Assembly (NCBI RefSeq): GCF_014649995.1
Contig: NZ_BMUC01000019.1
Coordinates: forward strand, 45,775-109,774
From: Streptomyces griseoflavus
Lineage (GTDB): Bacteria; Actinomycetota; Actinomycetes; Streptomycetales; Streptomycetaceae
DNA: 64,000 nt
Reading direction: 5' to 3'
Shown here in pieces: positions 8,891 through 17,891 of the stretch. The notes beneath the pieces are model-generated. The model saw only the letters and a program-made list of their open reading frames with translations, ran no database searches and was not told where the DNA came from. How positions within the stretch are numbered: position 1 is the stretch's first letter; each line of letters opens with the position of its first letter. Both the position numbers and the translations under genes were made by a program.

Positions 8891-10069
8891 TCACACCACG
8901 CGGACGCCCCGGCGCCACACCCCGGCGACCAGCGGGACACCCGGCCGGTAGGCGAGGTGGACGTGGCTCGGGGCGTCGAGCAGGACGAGGTCGGCGTACG
9001 CGCCCGGGGCCAGGCGGCCGACGTCGTCCCGGCGCAGGGCCGCGGCACCGCCCGCGGTGGCCGACCACACCGCCTCGTCCGGTGTCATCCCCATGTCCCG
9101 CACGGCGAGGGCGACGCAGAAGGGGACGGAGGACGTGAAGGACGAGCCGGGGTTGCAGTCGGTGGACAGGGCGACCGTCACCCCGGCGTCCAGCAGCCGG
9201 CGGGCGTCCGGCCACTCGGCGCGGGTGGAGAACTCGGCGCCGGGCAGCAGGGTGGCGACGGTGTTCCCCCCGGCGAGGGCGTCCACGTCGGCGTCGGTGA
9301 GGTGGGTGCAGTGGTCGGCGCTGGCCGCGTCCAGCTCGACGGCGAGCCGGACGCCCGGGCCGTACGAGAGCTGGTTGGCGTGGACGCGCGGACGCAGGCC
9401 CTTCGCCCGGCCGGCGGTGAGGATCGCGCGGGCCTGGTCGCCGTCGAAGGCGCCCTGCTCGCAGAACACGTCGATCCAGCGGGCGTGCGGCGCGCAGGCG
9501 TCCAGCATCTCGCCGGTGACCAGTTCCACGTAGCCGGCCGGGTCGTCCGCGTACTCGGGGGCGACGATGTGGGCGCCGAGGAAGGTGACCTCGTCGGTGT
9601 GACGGGCCGCCAGGCGCAGCGCGCGGGCCTCGTGCCCGGTGGTCAGCCCGTAGCCGGACTTGGTCTCGAAGGTGGTGGTGCCCTGCCGCAGCGCCTCGGT
9701 GAGGTAGCGGGTGAGGTTCGCCTCCAGTTCCGCGTCGCTCGCCGCCCGGGTGGCGGCCACGGTCGTACGGATGCCGCCCGCGCCGTAGGGGCGGCCGGAC
9801 ATGCGGGCGTTGAACTCCTCGGTGCGGTCGCCCGCGAAGACCAGGTGGGAGTGGGAGTCGACGAAGCCGGGCAGGACCGCCCGGCCCGCCGCGTCGACCC
9901 GGTTGTCGGTGGCGGGTGCTTTGCTTGATTCACCGGTCCACACGACGCGGTCGCCCTCGATGACGACGGCCGCGTCCCGGACCAGGCCGAGGGGAGAGTT
10001 GCCGCTGCCGTCCAGGGAGGGGTCGTTGGTGACGAGTGTGGCGATGTCGCTGATGACGGTGCTGCTCAT
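8891..10069 (-). CDS. hutI: Imidazolonepropionase HutI
   Basis: 392-residue amidohydrolase-superfamily enzyme that hydrolyses 4-imidazolone-5-propionate to N-formimino-L-glutamate in histidine breakdown. The metal-binding HSHLVF motif is near residue 73, with GAHIVAPEY and the substrate-pocket FETKSGYGL downstream; HANQLS and ALSTDCNPG follow. The start ATG 10067-10069 has GAGGAC upstream. It is the last gene of the hut operon, 20 nt behind hutF. A much longer open frame running to 12109 is not the gene; it crosses hutF out of frame. Confidence 0.95.
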   Translation of the reverse strand: MSSTVISDIATLVTNDPSLDGSGNSPLGLVRDAAVVIEGDRVVWTGESSKAPATDNRVDAAGRAVLPGFVDSHSHLVFAGDRTEEFNARMSGRPYGAGGIRTTVAATRAASDAELEANLTRYLTEALRQGTTTFETKSGYGLTTGHEARALRLAARHTDEVTFLGAHIVAPEYADDPAGYVELVTGEMLDACAPHARWIDVFCEQGAFDGDQARAILTAGRAKGLRPRVHANQLSYGPGVRLAVELDAASADHCTHLTDADVDALAGGNTVATLLPGAEFSTRAEWPDARRLLDAGVTVALSTDCNPGSSFTSSVPFCVALAVRDMGMTPDEAVWSATAGGAAALRRDDVGRLAPGAYADLVLLDAPSHVHLAYRPGVPLVAGVWRRGVRVV

Positions 10070-10089
10070 GGTGTCCTCGTGGGTGGTCG

Positions 10090-11472
10090 TCAGGCGCGCA
10101 GGGCTTCGACGGCCCGCGCGAGGGCTCCGGGCACGTCGGGGACGAGCGTGTGCGCCCCGTCGCGCACGACGTGACGGCCCGCCACGACCGTGTGGCGCAC
10201 GTCCGCCGCGGTCGCGGCGAATACGGCCGTCTCGGCACCGAGCCGGGGAAGCGGTCCCGCTGTCCTGACGGAGTCGAGGGCGAGGGTGACGAGGTCGGCG
10301 CGCGCACCGGCCTCGATGGTGCCGATGCCGTCCCAGCCGAGGGCGGCGTGTCCGTCGGCGGAGGCGGCCCGCAGCAGCGCGGCGGCCGTCCAGTGGCCCC
10401 GGGTGCGGCTGCGCAGGCGCTCGTTCGTCTCCATCGCGCGCGCCTCCTCCAGCAGGTCGATCACGGCGTGGCTGTCGGAGCCGAGGCAGAGCGGGGAGCC
10501 CTCGTTCTGCAGGGCGACGGCGGGTCCGATGCCGTCGGCGAGGTCCCGTTCGGTCGTCGGGCACATACAGGTGCCGGTGCCGCTGCCGCCGATGAGCGAG
10601 ACGTCCTCGGCGGTCAGATGGGTGTTGTGGACTCCCGTGGTGCGCGGTCCGAGCACGCCGTGCAGGGCGAGCAGCTGGGCCGGGGTGCAGCCGTGGGCCT
10701 CCTGGCAGGCGTCGTTCTCGGCGGTCTGCTCGGACAGATGCACGTGGAGCGGGGCCCGCCGCTCCTCGGCCCAGCGCGCCACGGTCGCCAGCTGGTCCGC
10801 CGGTACGGCCCGGACGGAGTGGATCGCCGCGCCGATCCGTGCGTGGTCCCGTTCCCGGAGGGCGGAGACGCGTGCGGCCCAGGCGTCCGCGTCGCCGTCG
10901 GAGAAGCGGAGCTGGTGGGTGGTGGGCGGCTGTCCGAAGCCGGAGGAGAGGTAGGCGGTGTCGAGGAGGGTGATGCGGATGCCGGCTTCGGCGGCGGCCT
11001 CCACGAGCGCCTCGCCCATGGCGTTGGGGTCGGCGTAGGGCGTGCCGCCGGGGGCGTGGTGGACGTAGTGGAACTCGCCGACCGCCGTGATGCCGGCCAG
11101 CGCCATCTCGGCGTACACGGCCCGGGCGAGGGCGTGGTAGCTGTCCGGGGTGAGCCGGTCGGCGGTGGCGTACATGATGTCCCGCCACGTCCAGAACGTG
11201 CCGGAGCCCACCTGGACGGTGGAGCGCAGCGCGCGGTGGAAGGCGTGGCTGTGGGCGTTGGCCAGCCCGGGAAGGGTCAGTCCGCGCAGGACCTCGGCGC
11301 CGGGCGGCGGGGCGGGGGTGCCCGTGCGGACGGCGGTGATGCGGCCGTCCTCCACGTCCACGGCGACGCCCGGCTCGATGGGGGTCCCGCCTGCTCGGGC
11401 GGAGCCGGGAGCTTGGGGGAGGGTGCCGAGCCAGGCGTGCTCCAGCCAGTACGTCCGCGGGGTGGCGGTCAC
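10090..11472 (-). CDS. hutF: Formimidoylglutamate deiminase HutF
   Basis: 460-residue amidohydrolase-family enzyme converting N-formimino-L-glutamate to N-formyl-L-glutamate and ammonia. The metal-binding [22 protein letters not shown] and the LGSDSHA aspartate region fit HutF and related aminohydrolases. Its GTG start (11470-11472) overlaps the upstream stop codon as GTGA. Its presence says this organism takes the HutF route, which then requires a formylglutamate hydrolase, yet no HutG-type gene is in the operon; the M20 gene just upstream is the natural candidate. Confidence 0.93.
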   Translation of the reverse strand: MTATPRTYWLEHAWLGTLPQAPGSARAGGTPIEPGVAVDVEDGRITAVRTGTPAPPPGAEVLRGLTLPGLANAHSHAFHRALRSTVQVGSGTFWTWRDIMYATADRLTPDSYHALARAVYAEMALAGITAVGEFHYVHHAPGGTPYADPNAMGEALVEAAAEAGIRITLLDTAYLSSGFGQPPTTHQLRFSDGDADAWAARVSALRERDHARIGAAIHSVRAVPADQLATVARWAEERRAPLHVHLSEQTAENDACQEAHGCTPAQLLALHGVLGPRTTGVHNTHLTAEDVSLIGGSGTGTCMCPTTERDLADGIGPAVALQNEGSPLCLGSDSHAVIDLLEEARAMETNERLRSRTRGHWTAAALLRAASADGHAALGWDGIGTIEAGARADLVTLALDSVRTAGPLPRLGAETAVFAATAADVRHTVVAGRHVVRDGAHTLVPDVPGALARAVEALRA

Positions 11473-12749
11473 GTGCGGACCAGTCCTTCCAGTACGTCGG
11501 CGAGGGCGAGGACTCCGGCGACGCAGTCGTCCTCGGTGGCGTGCTCCGCCGGGGAGTGCGAGACGCCGGTGGGGTTGCGCACGAACAGCATGGCGGCCGG
11601 CACGCGCGCGGAGAGGATCCCTGCGTCGTGTCCGGCGCCGGTGCCGAGGACGGGGACGGTGAGGTCCGTGCCGCCGCCCAGGATGCGGGCGAGCTCGTCG
11701 CGCAGGGCGTGGTCGAACTCGACGACGGGCGTGAAGGACTCGCGTTCGATGTCGAGGTCGACGCCGTGGGCGGCGGCGTGGGCGCGGGCGGCCCGCCGCA
11801 CCCCTTCGACCACGGCGTCGAGGCGGTCCTGGTCGGGGGCGCGGGAGTCCAGCCAGCCGCGCACCAGGGAGGGGACGGCGTTGACGCCGTTCGGCTCGAC
11901 GGAGATCTTGCCGAAGGTGGCGACGGCGCCGGCGGTCTCGGCCTCGCGGCGGGCGGCGAGGACGGTCTCGGCGTACGAAAGCATCGGGTCGCGGCGGTCG
12001 GTGAGCCGGGTGGTGCCGGCGTGGTTGGCCTCGCCGCGGAAGTCGAACCGCCAGCGGCCGTGCGGCCAGATGGCGGACGCGACGCCGACGCGGTCGCCGG
12101 ACAGGTCAAGGGCCCGGCCCTGTTCGACGTGGAGTTCGACGAAGGCGCCGATGCGGGCGAGCCGTCCGGGGTCGGCGCCGAGGGCGCCGGGGTCGTGTCC
12201 CGCGGCCTCCATGGCCTGCGGGAGCGTGACGCCGTCGCCGTCGGTGAGCCGGTGGGCCTGCTCGACGGTGAGCGCGCCCGTGGTGAGCCGGGAGCCGACG
12301 CAGGCGAGCCCGAAGCGGGCGCCCTCCTCGTCGCCGAAGTTGACGATGCCGAGGGGCTTGGCGCAGCGCGTGCCCCTGCGGCGCAGTTCGTCGAGGGCGG
12401 CGAAGGCGGACACCACCCCGAGGGGCCCGTCGAAGGCTCCGCCGTCGGGCACGGAGTCCAGGTGCGACCCGGTGACGACCGCGTCGCCCCGCGCGGGGTC
12501 CCCGAGCCACGCCCACTGGTTGCCGTTCCGGTCGACCTCGTAGGTCAGCCGCCGGGCGCGCGCCTGCTCCTCGAACCAGTCCCGGCAGTCGGCGTCGGCC
12601 CCGGTCCAGGCGTACCTGCGGTAGCCGCCGGAGGCGGCATGGCGTCCGACGGGCTCCAGTTGCCGCCACATCTCGTGGAAGGAGGGCACGGACGGCGGGG
12701 CGGGGGCGGGCCCGGCCGGACGCGCCGCCGGGGAGGCTGCGTCGCTCAC
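11469..12749 (-). CDS. M20-family amidohydrolase (annotated type: allantoate/N-carbamoyl-amino-acid hydrolase)
   Basis: 426-residue dinuclear metallohydrolase of the M20/HyuC-AllC group. Visible ligands: His96 ([11 protein letters not shown]), Asp107, Glu141-Glu142 (FGDEEGARF), His207 (ELHVEQG) and a C-terminal His in GVSHSPAEH; the central dimerisation/lid domain contains NHAGTTRL. Relatives cleave allantoate, N-carbamoyl-beta-alanine or N-carbamoyl amino acids. Here it overlaps both neighbours by GTGA (hutU stop and hutF start), so it is made with the histidine-degradation enzymes. By inference its substrate may be N-formyl-L-glutamate. The first 22 residues are Ala/Pro-rich and may be disordered. 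Confidence 0.85.
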   Translation of the reverse strand: MSDAASPAARPAGPAPAPPSVPSFHEMWRQLEPVGRHAASGGYRRYAWTGADADCRDWFEEQARARRLTYEVDRNGNQWAWLGDPARGDAVVTGSHLDSVPDGGAFDGPLGVVSAFAALDELRRRGTRCAKPLGIVNFGDEEGARFGLACVGSRLTTGALTVEQAHRLTDGDGVTLPQAMEAAGHDPGALGADPGRLARIGAFVELHVEQGRALDLSGDRVGVASAIWPHGRWRFDFRGEANHAGTTRLTDRRDPMLSYAETVLAARREAETAGAVATFGKISVEPNGVNAVPSLVRGWLDSRAPDQDRLDAVVEGVRRAARAHAAAHGVDLDIERESFTPVVEFDHALRDELARILGGGTDLTVPVLGTGAGHDAGILSARVPAAMLFVRNPTGVSHSPAEHATEDDCVAGVLALADVLEGLVRT

Positions 12750-14416
12750 GCCGGGTCACCCTCCCGCATCGGCACCCGCACGCCCCGCTCGTCAGCGACG
12801 GACTCCGCGATGTCGTACCCGGCGTCCACGTGGCGGATGATCCCCATGCCGGGGTCGTTGGTGAGCACCCGCCGGATCTTCTCCCCGGCCAGGGCCGTCC
12901 CGTCGGCCACCGTCACCTGCCCGGCGTGCAGGGACCGTCCCATGCCCACGCCCCCGCCGTGGTGGAGGGAGACCCAGGACGCCCCGGACGCCACGTTGAC
13001 CATCGCGTTCAGCAGCGGCCAGTCGGCGATCGCGTCGGACCCGTCCAGCATCGCCTCCGTCTCCCGGTAGGGCGAGGCCACCGAGCCGCAGTCGAGGTGG
13101 TCCCGTCCGATGACGACCGGCGCGGCCAGCTCACCGCTCGCGACCATGTCGTTGAACCGCTCGCCCGCCTTGTCGCGCTCGCCGTAGCCGAGCCAGCAGA
13201 TGCGGGCCGGCAGGCCCTGGAAGCGGACCCGCTCCCCGGCCATCCTGATCCAGCGGGCGAGGGACTCGTTCTCGGGGAAGAGCTCCAGGATCGCCCGGTC
13301 GGTCTTCGCGATGTCGGCCGGGTCGCCGGACAGCGCCGCCCAGCGGAAGGGGCCCTTGCCCTCGCAGAACAGCGGGCGGATGTACGCCGGCACGAAGCCG
13401 GGGAAGGCGAACGCCCGCTCGTACCCGGCGAGCTGTGCCTCGCCGCGGATCGAGTTGCCGTAGTCGAACACCTCGGCACCGGCGTCCTGGAAGCCGACCA
13501 TCGCCTCGACGTGCCGGGCCATGGACTCCCGGGCCCGGGTGGTGAACCCGGCCGGGTCCTTCGCGGCGGCGTCGGCCATGTCCTCGAAGGCGATGCCGGC
13601 GGGCAGGTAGGCCAGGGGGTCGTGGGCGGAGGTCTGGTCGGTGACGATGTCGACGGGGGCGCCCATGGCGAGCAGCCGCGGCACCAGTTCGGCGGCGTTG
13701 CCGAGGACTCCGACGGACAGGGGACGGCGGGCGTCCCGGGCCTCGGTGGCCAGCTGGAGGGCGTGGTCGAGGGAGTCGGCCTTCACGTCGAGGTAGCGGT
13801 GCTCGATGCGGCGTTCGATGGCGCGCGGGTCGCAGTCGACGCAGATCGCCACGCCGTCGTTCATCGTCACGGCGAGCGGCTGGGCGCCGCCCATGCCGCC
13901 GAGGCCGGCCGTGAGGGTGATGGTCCCGGCGAGGGTGCCGCCGAACCTCTTCGCGGCGACGGCGGCGAAGGTCTCGTAGGTGCCCTGGAGGATGCCCTGT
14001 GTGCCGATGTAGATCCAGGAGCCGGCGGTCATCTGCCCGTACATCGTCAGCCCGAGGGCCTCCAGGCGGCGGAACTCCTCCCAGGTGGCCCAGTCGCCGA
14101 CGAGGTTGGAGTTGGCGATGAGGACGCGCGGGGCCCACTCGTGGGTCTGCATGACGCCGACCGGGCGGCCCGACTGGACGAGCATCGTCTCGTCCTGCTT
14201 GAGCGTCCGCAGGGTGCGGACCATGGCGTCGAAGGAGCGCCAGTCGCGGGCCGCCTTGCCGGTGCCGCCGTAGACGACGAGCTTGTCGGGGTGTTCGGCG
14301 ACCTCCGGGTCGAGGTTGTTCTGCAGCATCCGCAGGGCGGCCTCCTGCTGCCAGCCCAGGGCGCTCGGTTCGGTGCCGCGCGGCGCTCGGACGGGCCGGG
14401 GTCCGGGTGCGGACAT
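12746..14416 (-). CDS. hutU: Urocanate hydratase HutU
   Basis: 556-residue NAD-dependent urocanase that hydrates urocanate to imidazolonepropionate. The NAD-binding stretch [16 protein letters not shown] and the cysteine-containing [16 protein letters not shown] are both intact, and the length is typical. The ATG at 14414-14416 has a strong AGGAGG 7-8 nt upstream, which settles the start against a longer frame. It is the first gene of hutU-M20-hutF-hutI. Histidase (hutH) is not in this window. Confidence 0.96.
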   Translation of the reverse strand: MSAPGPRPVRAPRGTEPSALGWQQEAALRMLQNNLDPEVAEHPDKLVVYGGTGKAARDWRSFDAMVRTLRTLKQDETMLVQSGRPVGVMQTHEWAPRVLIANSNLVGDWATWEEFRRLEALGLTMYGQMTAGSWIYIGTQGILQGTYETFAAVAAKRFGGTLAGTITLTAGLGGMGGAQPLAVTMNDGVAICVDCDPRAIERRIEHRYLDVKADSLDHALQLATEARDARRPLSVGVLGNAAELVPRLLAMGAPVDIVTDQTSAHDPLAYLPAGIAFEDMADAAAKDPAGFTTRARESMARHVEAMVGFQDAGAEVFDYGNSIRGEAQLAGYERAFAFPGFVPAYIRPLFCEGKGPFRWAALSGDPADIAKTDRAILELFPENESLARWIRMAGERVRFQGLPARICWLGYGERDKAGERFNDMVASGELAAPVVIGRDHLDCGSVASPYRETEAMLDGSDAIADWPLLNAMVNVASGASWVSLHHGGGVGMGRSLHAGQVTVADGTALAGEKIRRVLTNDPGMGIIRHVDAGYDIAESVADERGVRVPMREGDPA

Positions 14417-14463
14417 GGTGTGCCTCCTGGGGGCTGCGGGCGAGTACGGCGGGTTACTGCAGA

Positions 14464-14499
14464 TATTCACATCCTCGGCCTGTGAATAGGGCTAGTCAA
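14464..14499 (-). promoter_or_regulatory. Candidate hut promoter overlapped by an inverted-repeat operator
   Basis: On the minus strand TTGACT (14494-14499) and GAGGAT (14471-14476) are 17 nt apart, a good Streptomyces-type -35/-10 pair. An exact inverted repeat, TATTCACA (14464-14471) and TGTGAATA (14481-14488) with a 9-nt spacer, covers the -10 element and predicted start point. The first gene, hutU, starts about 48 nt downstream. Binding of a repressor here would block the polymerase; the regulator is not identified. Confidence 0.55.
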
Positions 14500-14549
14500 G
14501 ACGGGGGGGTGCGTCCGCACGGCCGTGCGGGGGATGTTTGGCTGGACGC

Positions 14550-15971
14550 ATGCGCGCGAACATGGAGAACGCCGACGGGACGGGGGACGTGGTGGCTGAC
14601 GAGGCCGGTCTGACGGACGAGGTGGATCCGCGGGGTGCCGGGCGGGCGGCCCGGCGGGACGAGGCGGTGCGTGCCGCCGTGGAGCAGGGGCTGCTCGACG
14701 CCGACGTGCCGCTGGTGGCGCTGCTCGACGTGCAAGGCATCCGGGAGTCGGCGGCGGGGCTGCGGGCCGCGTTCGACGCCGTGACCGCACCCGGCACCCC
14801 CGTGCTGCACGCCTTCGCGGTGAAGGCGAGCCCGCTGGTGCCGGTGCTGCGGCTGCTGCGCGCGGAGGGGATCGGCGCGGAGGTGGCGAGCCCGGGTGAG
14901 CTGGCGCTGGCGCGTGCGGCGGGGGTGGAACCGGAGCACACGGTCCTCGACTCGCCCGCCAAGACGCTCGCCGAGCTGCGGGAGGCACTGGCGCTGGGCA
15001 TCGCCGTGAACGCGGACAATCCGCAGGAGCTGGAGCGCATCGACGCCCTGATGGCCGCCTCCCCCTCCCGTTCCCCCCTCGGCATCCGGGTCAACCCGCA
15101 GGTCGGCGGCGGTTCCATCGAGGCGTTGTCGACGGCGACGGCGACGTCCAAGTTCGGGGTGGCGCTGCGCGACGAGGGGGCGCGGGAGTGGGTGATCCGC
15201 GCCTACCTGGACCGGCCGTGGCTGACCCGGCTGCACGCCCACTCCGGCTCCCAGGGCATCGCGCTGTCGATGATGGCGCGGGGCGTCTCGGAGACGTACG
15301 CGCTGGCGGAGGAGATCAACGGGCGTGCGGGCCGGCAGCAGATCGACACCATCGACATCGGCGGCGGGCTGCCGGTCAACTTCGCGTCCGAGGCGAGCAG
15401 CCCGACGTACGGCGCGTACGCGCGGCTGCTGAGCGAGACGGTGCCGGGACTGTTCGACGGGCGGTACGGGCTGGTCACCGAGTTCGGCCGGTCACTGCTG
15501 GCCAAGCACGGCATGGTGGTCGCGCGCGTGGAGTACGCCAAGAGCGCGGGCGGGCGACCGGTCGCGGTGACGCACGCGGGCGTGCAGGTGGCGGCGCGGA
15601 CGGTGTACGCGCCGCAGTCGTGGCCGCTGCGGATCGCCGCGTACGACGCGAAGGGGCGGCCCAAGGAGGGGCCGGCGGTCGTGCAGGACGTGGCGGGGCC
15701 CGCCTGCTTCGCGGGCGACCTGCTGGCGCAGGGGCAGGAGCTGCCGCTGCTGCGGCAGGGCGACTACGCGGCGGCGCTGGACACGGGCGCGTACTACTTC
15801 GCCCACCACTACGCGTACAACTCCCTCCCCCGCCCCGCCGTCCACGGCTTCGTCACGGACGGGACGGGCGCCGTCACCTTCGCGACGGTGCGCCCGGCCC
15901 AGACGATCGAGGAGATAGTCGCCGAATCCGGCGCCCCCCACGCCCACACCCTGACCGACCTCACCCCCTGA
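14550..15971 (+). CDS. LysA-like PLP-dependent (fold type III) decarboxylase family protein
   Basis: About 473 residues with the alanine racemase/diaminopimelate decarboxylase architecture: PLP lysine in FAVKAS, EVASPGELALA, HAHSGSQ, DIGGGLPV, GPACFAGDLLA and DTGAYYFAHHYAYN. The usual EPGR motif near the phosphate-binding site reads EFGR (TEFGRSLL), and the N-terminus carries about 40 extra residues. It is therefore probably not the main lysine-biosynthetic LysA; the substrate is unknown. The start is uncertain: TTG 14538, ATG 14550 or ATG 14562. It is divergent from the hut operon and may share its control region. Confidence 0.75.
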   Translation: MRANMENADGTGDVVADEAGLTDEVDPRGAGRAARRDEAVRAAVEQGLLDADVPLVALLDVQGIRESAAGLRAAFDAVTAPGTPVLHAFAVKASPLVPVLRLLRAEGIGAEVASPGELALARAAGVEPEHTVLDSPAKTLAELREALALGIAVNADNPQELERIDALMAASPSRSPLGIRVNPQVGGGSIEALSTATATSKFGVALRDEGAREWVIRAYLDRPWLTRLHAHSGSQGIALSMMARGVSETYALAEEINGRAGRQQIDTIDIGGGLPVNFASEASSPTYGAYARLLSETVPGLFDGRYGLVTEFGRSLLAKHGMVVARVEYAKSAGGRPVAVTHAGVQVAARTVYAPQSWPLRIAAYDAKGRPKEGPAVVQDVAGPACFAGDLLAQGQELPLLRQGDYAAALDTGAYYFAHHYAYNSLPRPAVHGFVTDGTGAVTFATVRPAQTIEEIVAESGAPHAHTLTDLTP

Positions 15972-15983
15972 CCGGCCCCCGGC

Positions 15984-16040
15984 GAACCGCGCCCGAAGGG
16001 GCGCGGGGAACCGCGCCCGAAGGGGCGCGGGGAACCGCGC
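15984..16040. repeat. 24-bp tandem repeat with nested hairpins (Streptomyces interspersed element)
   Basis: Units starting at 15984, 16008 and 16032 (the third partial) share GAACCGCGCCCGAAGGGGCG. Each unit can fold CGCGCCC/GGGCGCG around GAAG. It lies just after the LysA-like stop, facing a convergent membrane-protein gene, so it may end transcription. Related sequence (CGCGCAGTTCCCCGC) recurs at 42176-42287. Confidence 0.65.
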
Positions 16041-16076
16041 GACCAGCCGGCCCCCCGCGCCCCCGGGCAGCCCCGC

Positions 16077-16661
16077 TCAGGCCACCGCCGCGACCGCCCG
16101 GCGGGAGCCGCCCGGCGCCGCGTCCCCCGCCGCGATCCCCGTCGTGCGGTACGCCTTGACCCGCTTGCCGGCGGGCCGCCCCGCCCCCGCACGGAGCCAG
16201 TCGACGCGCACCCACAGCAGCGCCTCGTCGTCCTGCTCCAACCGGCCGATCCACGCCGCCTTCAGCCACAGGCCGGTCCCGCAGCCGGCCAGCAGCAGTC
16301 CGCCGGCCGCGGGGGCGGCGAACGCCGAGCCGAGGGCGGCGAGGAAGGCGAGCAGCAGCCACCACCGGTGGGCCCGCCGCCAGTTGCGCACGGTCACCGC
16401 CCGGTCCTGGAGCACGTCGTGCCGGCTCGCCCGTACCGCCTGGCGGGCCGGCGCGCGGTACCGCCCCCGACCCCAGTACGCCACGACGGCCGCCGCCACC
16501 AGGAACAGCGCCGCACCCGCCAGCACACCGATCCGGCGACCGGTCGTCCCCGGCACCAGTGCCCCCGCTCCGGCGGCGACGACTCCGAGCCACCACAACG
16601 GCGCTGCCCCGGCCCGTACGACGACGGCCACCCGGGCCAGTCCATGTCCTCCGCGCGTCAC
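16077..16661 (-). CDS. Small integral membrane protein, unknown function
   Basis: 194 residues with about four hydrophobic segments in two pairs (the first pair ending near VVAYW, the second around LLLAFLAALGSAF and LLLAGCGTGLWL), separated by a basic loop with RNWRRAHRWW. I choose the GTG at 16659-16661 because GGGAGG lies 6 nt before it; a longer frame to 16712 is possible. The C-terminal cytoplasmic tail contains VRVDWLRAG and a basic stretch. No domain name is recognised. It stands alone between the convergent decarboxylase gene and the RpiR gene. Confidence 0.7.
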   Translation of the reverse strand: MTRGGHGLARVAVVVRAGAAPLWWLGVVAAGAGALVPGTTGRRIGVLAGAALFLVAAAVVAYWGRGRYRAPARQAVRASRHDVLQDRAVTVRNWRRAHRWWLLLAFLAALGSAFAAPAAGGLLLAGCGTGLWLKAAWIGRLEQDDEALLWVRVDWLRAGAGRPAGKRVKAYRTTGIAAGDAAPGGSRRAVAAVA

Positions 16662-16761
16662 GTCCAGCCTCCCGTCTCTCACGCCAGTGAACACGGGAGG
16701 GTAGCGGCGCAAGGTGAGACGAGTCTGAGAACACCCCCGGTCCGAGGAGCCCTCCGGGAGG

Positions 16762-17604
16762 TCAGTCCACGAACAGTCCCCGCGCGGCCGCCTTCACGTC
16801 GAACTCCTCCAGCCGTGCCTGCGCGTCGGGCAGGTCGTCGCACATCGCCTCCAGCAGCACCCGGCCCAGCAGCATCGGCGCGCACGCCGTGTCGAAGGCC
16901 AGCCCGGTGCCGACGGCGGCGGGCAGCAGCAGGTCGGACACCTTGGCGACCGGCGCGAACGGGGAGTCGGCGACGGTGACGACGGTCAGTCCCGTCTCCC
17001 TGGCGTGGGTGAGGGCGTCGACGACCTCCCGCGGATGGCGGGGCAGCGCGAAGCACAGCAGGGCGCTCGCCCCGGCCCGGGCGGCGGCGTCGATCCGGTC
17101 GTGGAGCATCGTGCCGCCCTCGTTGAGCAGCCGTACGTCCGGATGGACCTTGGCGGCGAAGTAGGCGAAGCCGTGCGCCTGGGCCGCGGCGGCGCGCAGC
17201 CCCAGCACGGGCAGCGGCCGGCTGTCCGCGAGGACCCGTCCGGCCCGCCGGACGGGCCCGGCGTCGGCCAGCGCCTCCGCCAGGTGCCGCAGGTTCTCGA
17301 TCTCGGCCTCGACGGCCTGCTGGTACGCGTTGGACGAGCCGGTCTCCGGCGCGGGTCCGACGGGCGCGACCTCGCGCAGGTGCCGGCGCAGGGCGGGGTA
17401 GCCGTCGAAGCCGAGGGCGACGGCGAACCGGGTCACGGACGGCTGGCTCACCCCGGCCAGTTCGGCGAGCTCCACACTGGACAGGAACGGCACGTCGGCG
17501 GCCCGCCGCACCATGCTGTGCGCGATGCGCCGCTGCGTCGGCGTCAGCCGGTGCCCCTCGAAGAGCGCCTGGAGGCGCGCGGCAGGGCTCTCGGTGCCGC
17601 TCAT
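16762..17604 (-). CDS. MurR/RpiR-family transcriptional regulator
   Basis: 280 residues: an N-terminal HTH_6 domain (LTPTQRRIAHSMV ... VELAELAGVSQPSVTRFAVALGF) of about 80 residues and a C-terminal SIS domain (about 125-265) that usually binds a phosphosugar or related metabolite. The start ATG 17602-17604 has GAGGGGGA upstream. It is transcribed towards the membrane-protein and hut region. Targets may include the hut operon or the LysA-like gene, but that is position-based inference only; RpiR regulators commonly control sugar or amino-sugar genes. Confidence 0.88.
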   Translation of the reverse strand: MSGTESPAARLQALFEGHRLTPTQRRIAHSMVRRAADVPFLSSVELAELAGVSQPSVTRFAVALGFDGYPALRRHLREVAPVGPAPETGSSNAYQQAVEAEIENLRHLAEALADAGPVRRAGRVLADSRPLPVLGLRAAAAQAHGFAYFAAKVHPDVRLLNEGGTMLHDRIDAAARAGASALLCFALPRHPREVVDALTHARETGLTVVTVADSPFAPVAKVSDLLLPAAVGTGLAFDTACAPMLLGRVLLEAMCDDLPDAQARLEEFDVKAAARGLFVD

Positions 17605-17670
17605 GACGTGACGTCCCCCTCGGACCGCTCGGACCTCGGACCCCTCGGCCCATTCACCCGGCACTGCTTC

Positions 17671-17686
17671 TGTATGCCGTTATACA
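17671..17686. promoter_or_regulatory. Short inverted repeat upstream of the RpiR gene
   Basis: TGTAT (17671-17675), spacer GCCGTT, ATACA (17682-17686), in a locally AT-rich patch about 67 nt upstream of the regulator start. It could be an autoregulatory operator. The arms are only five bases, so chance is possible. Confidence 0.35.
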
Positions 17687-17891
17687 ACCGCACGGGACAT
17701 CGTGCCGTACCCGCGTCGTGAGGGGCGGGGGCCACCCCCCGGGCCCGGTCGCGGACAGATCCGGATCTCGACGATTTCGCTACGACCTCCGCGCGTCCCC
17801 GAAGGAGCCGGATAACGTAACGCCTCGAACAATTAAGCGCCTTGAGGCCCAGGCGCCCCCCGGGGGCCCCGACGGAAGACTGGTAACGAGC

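Noticed and set aside
10070-12109. In-frame extension of hutI upstream to 12109
   Set aside because: The true start at 10069 has a ribosome-binding site and the family N-terminus; the extension crosses hutF and the M20 gene in the wrong frame.
17718-17891. Longer N-terminus for the LCP protein from GTG 17718
   Set aside because: The stretch is promoter-like and contains an AAGGAG not positioned for any in-frame start. I kept 17892, but the extension cannot be fully excluded.
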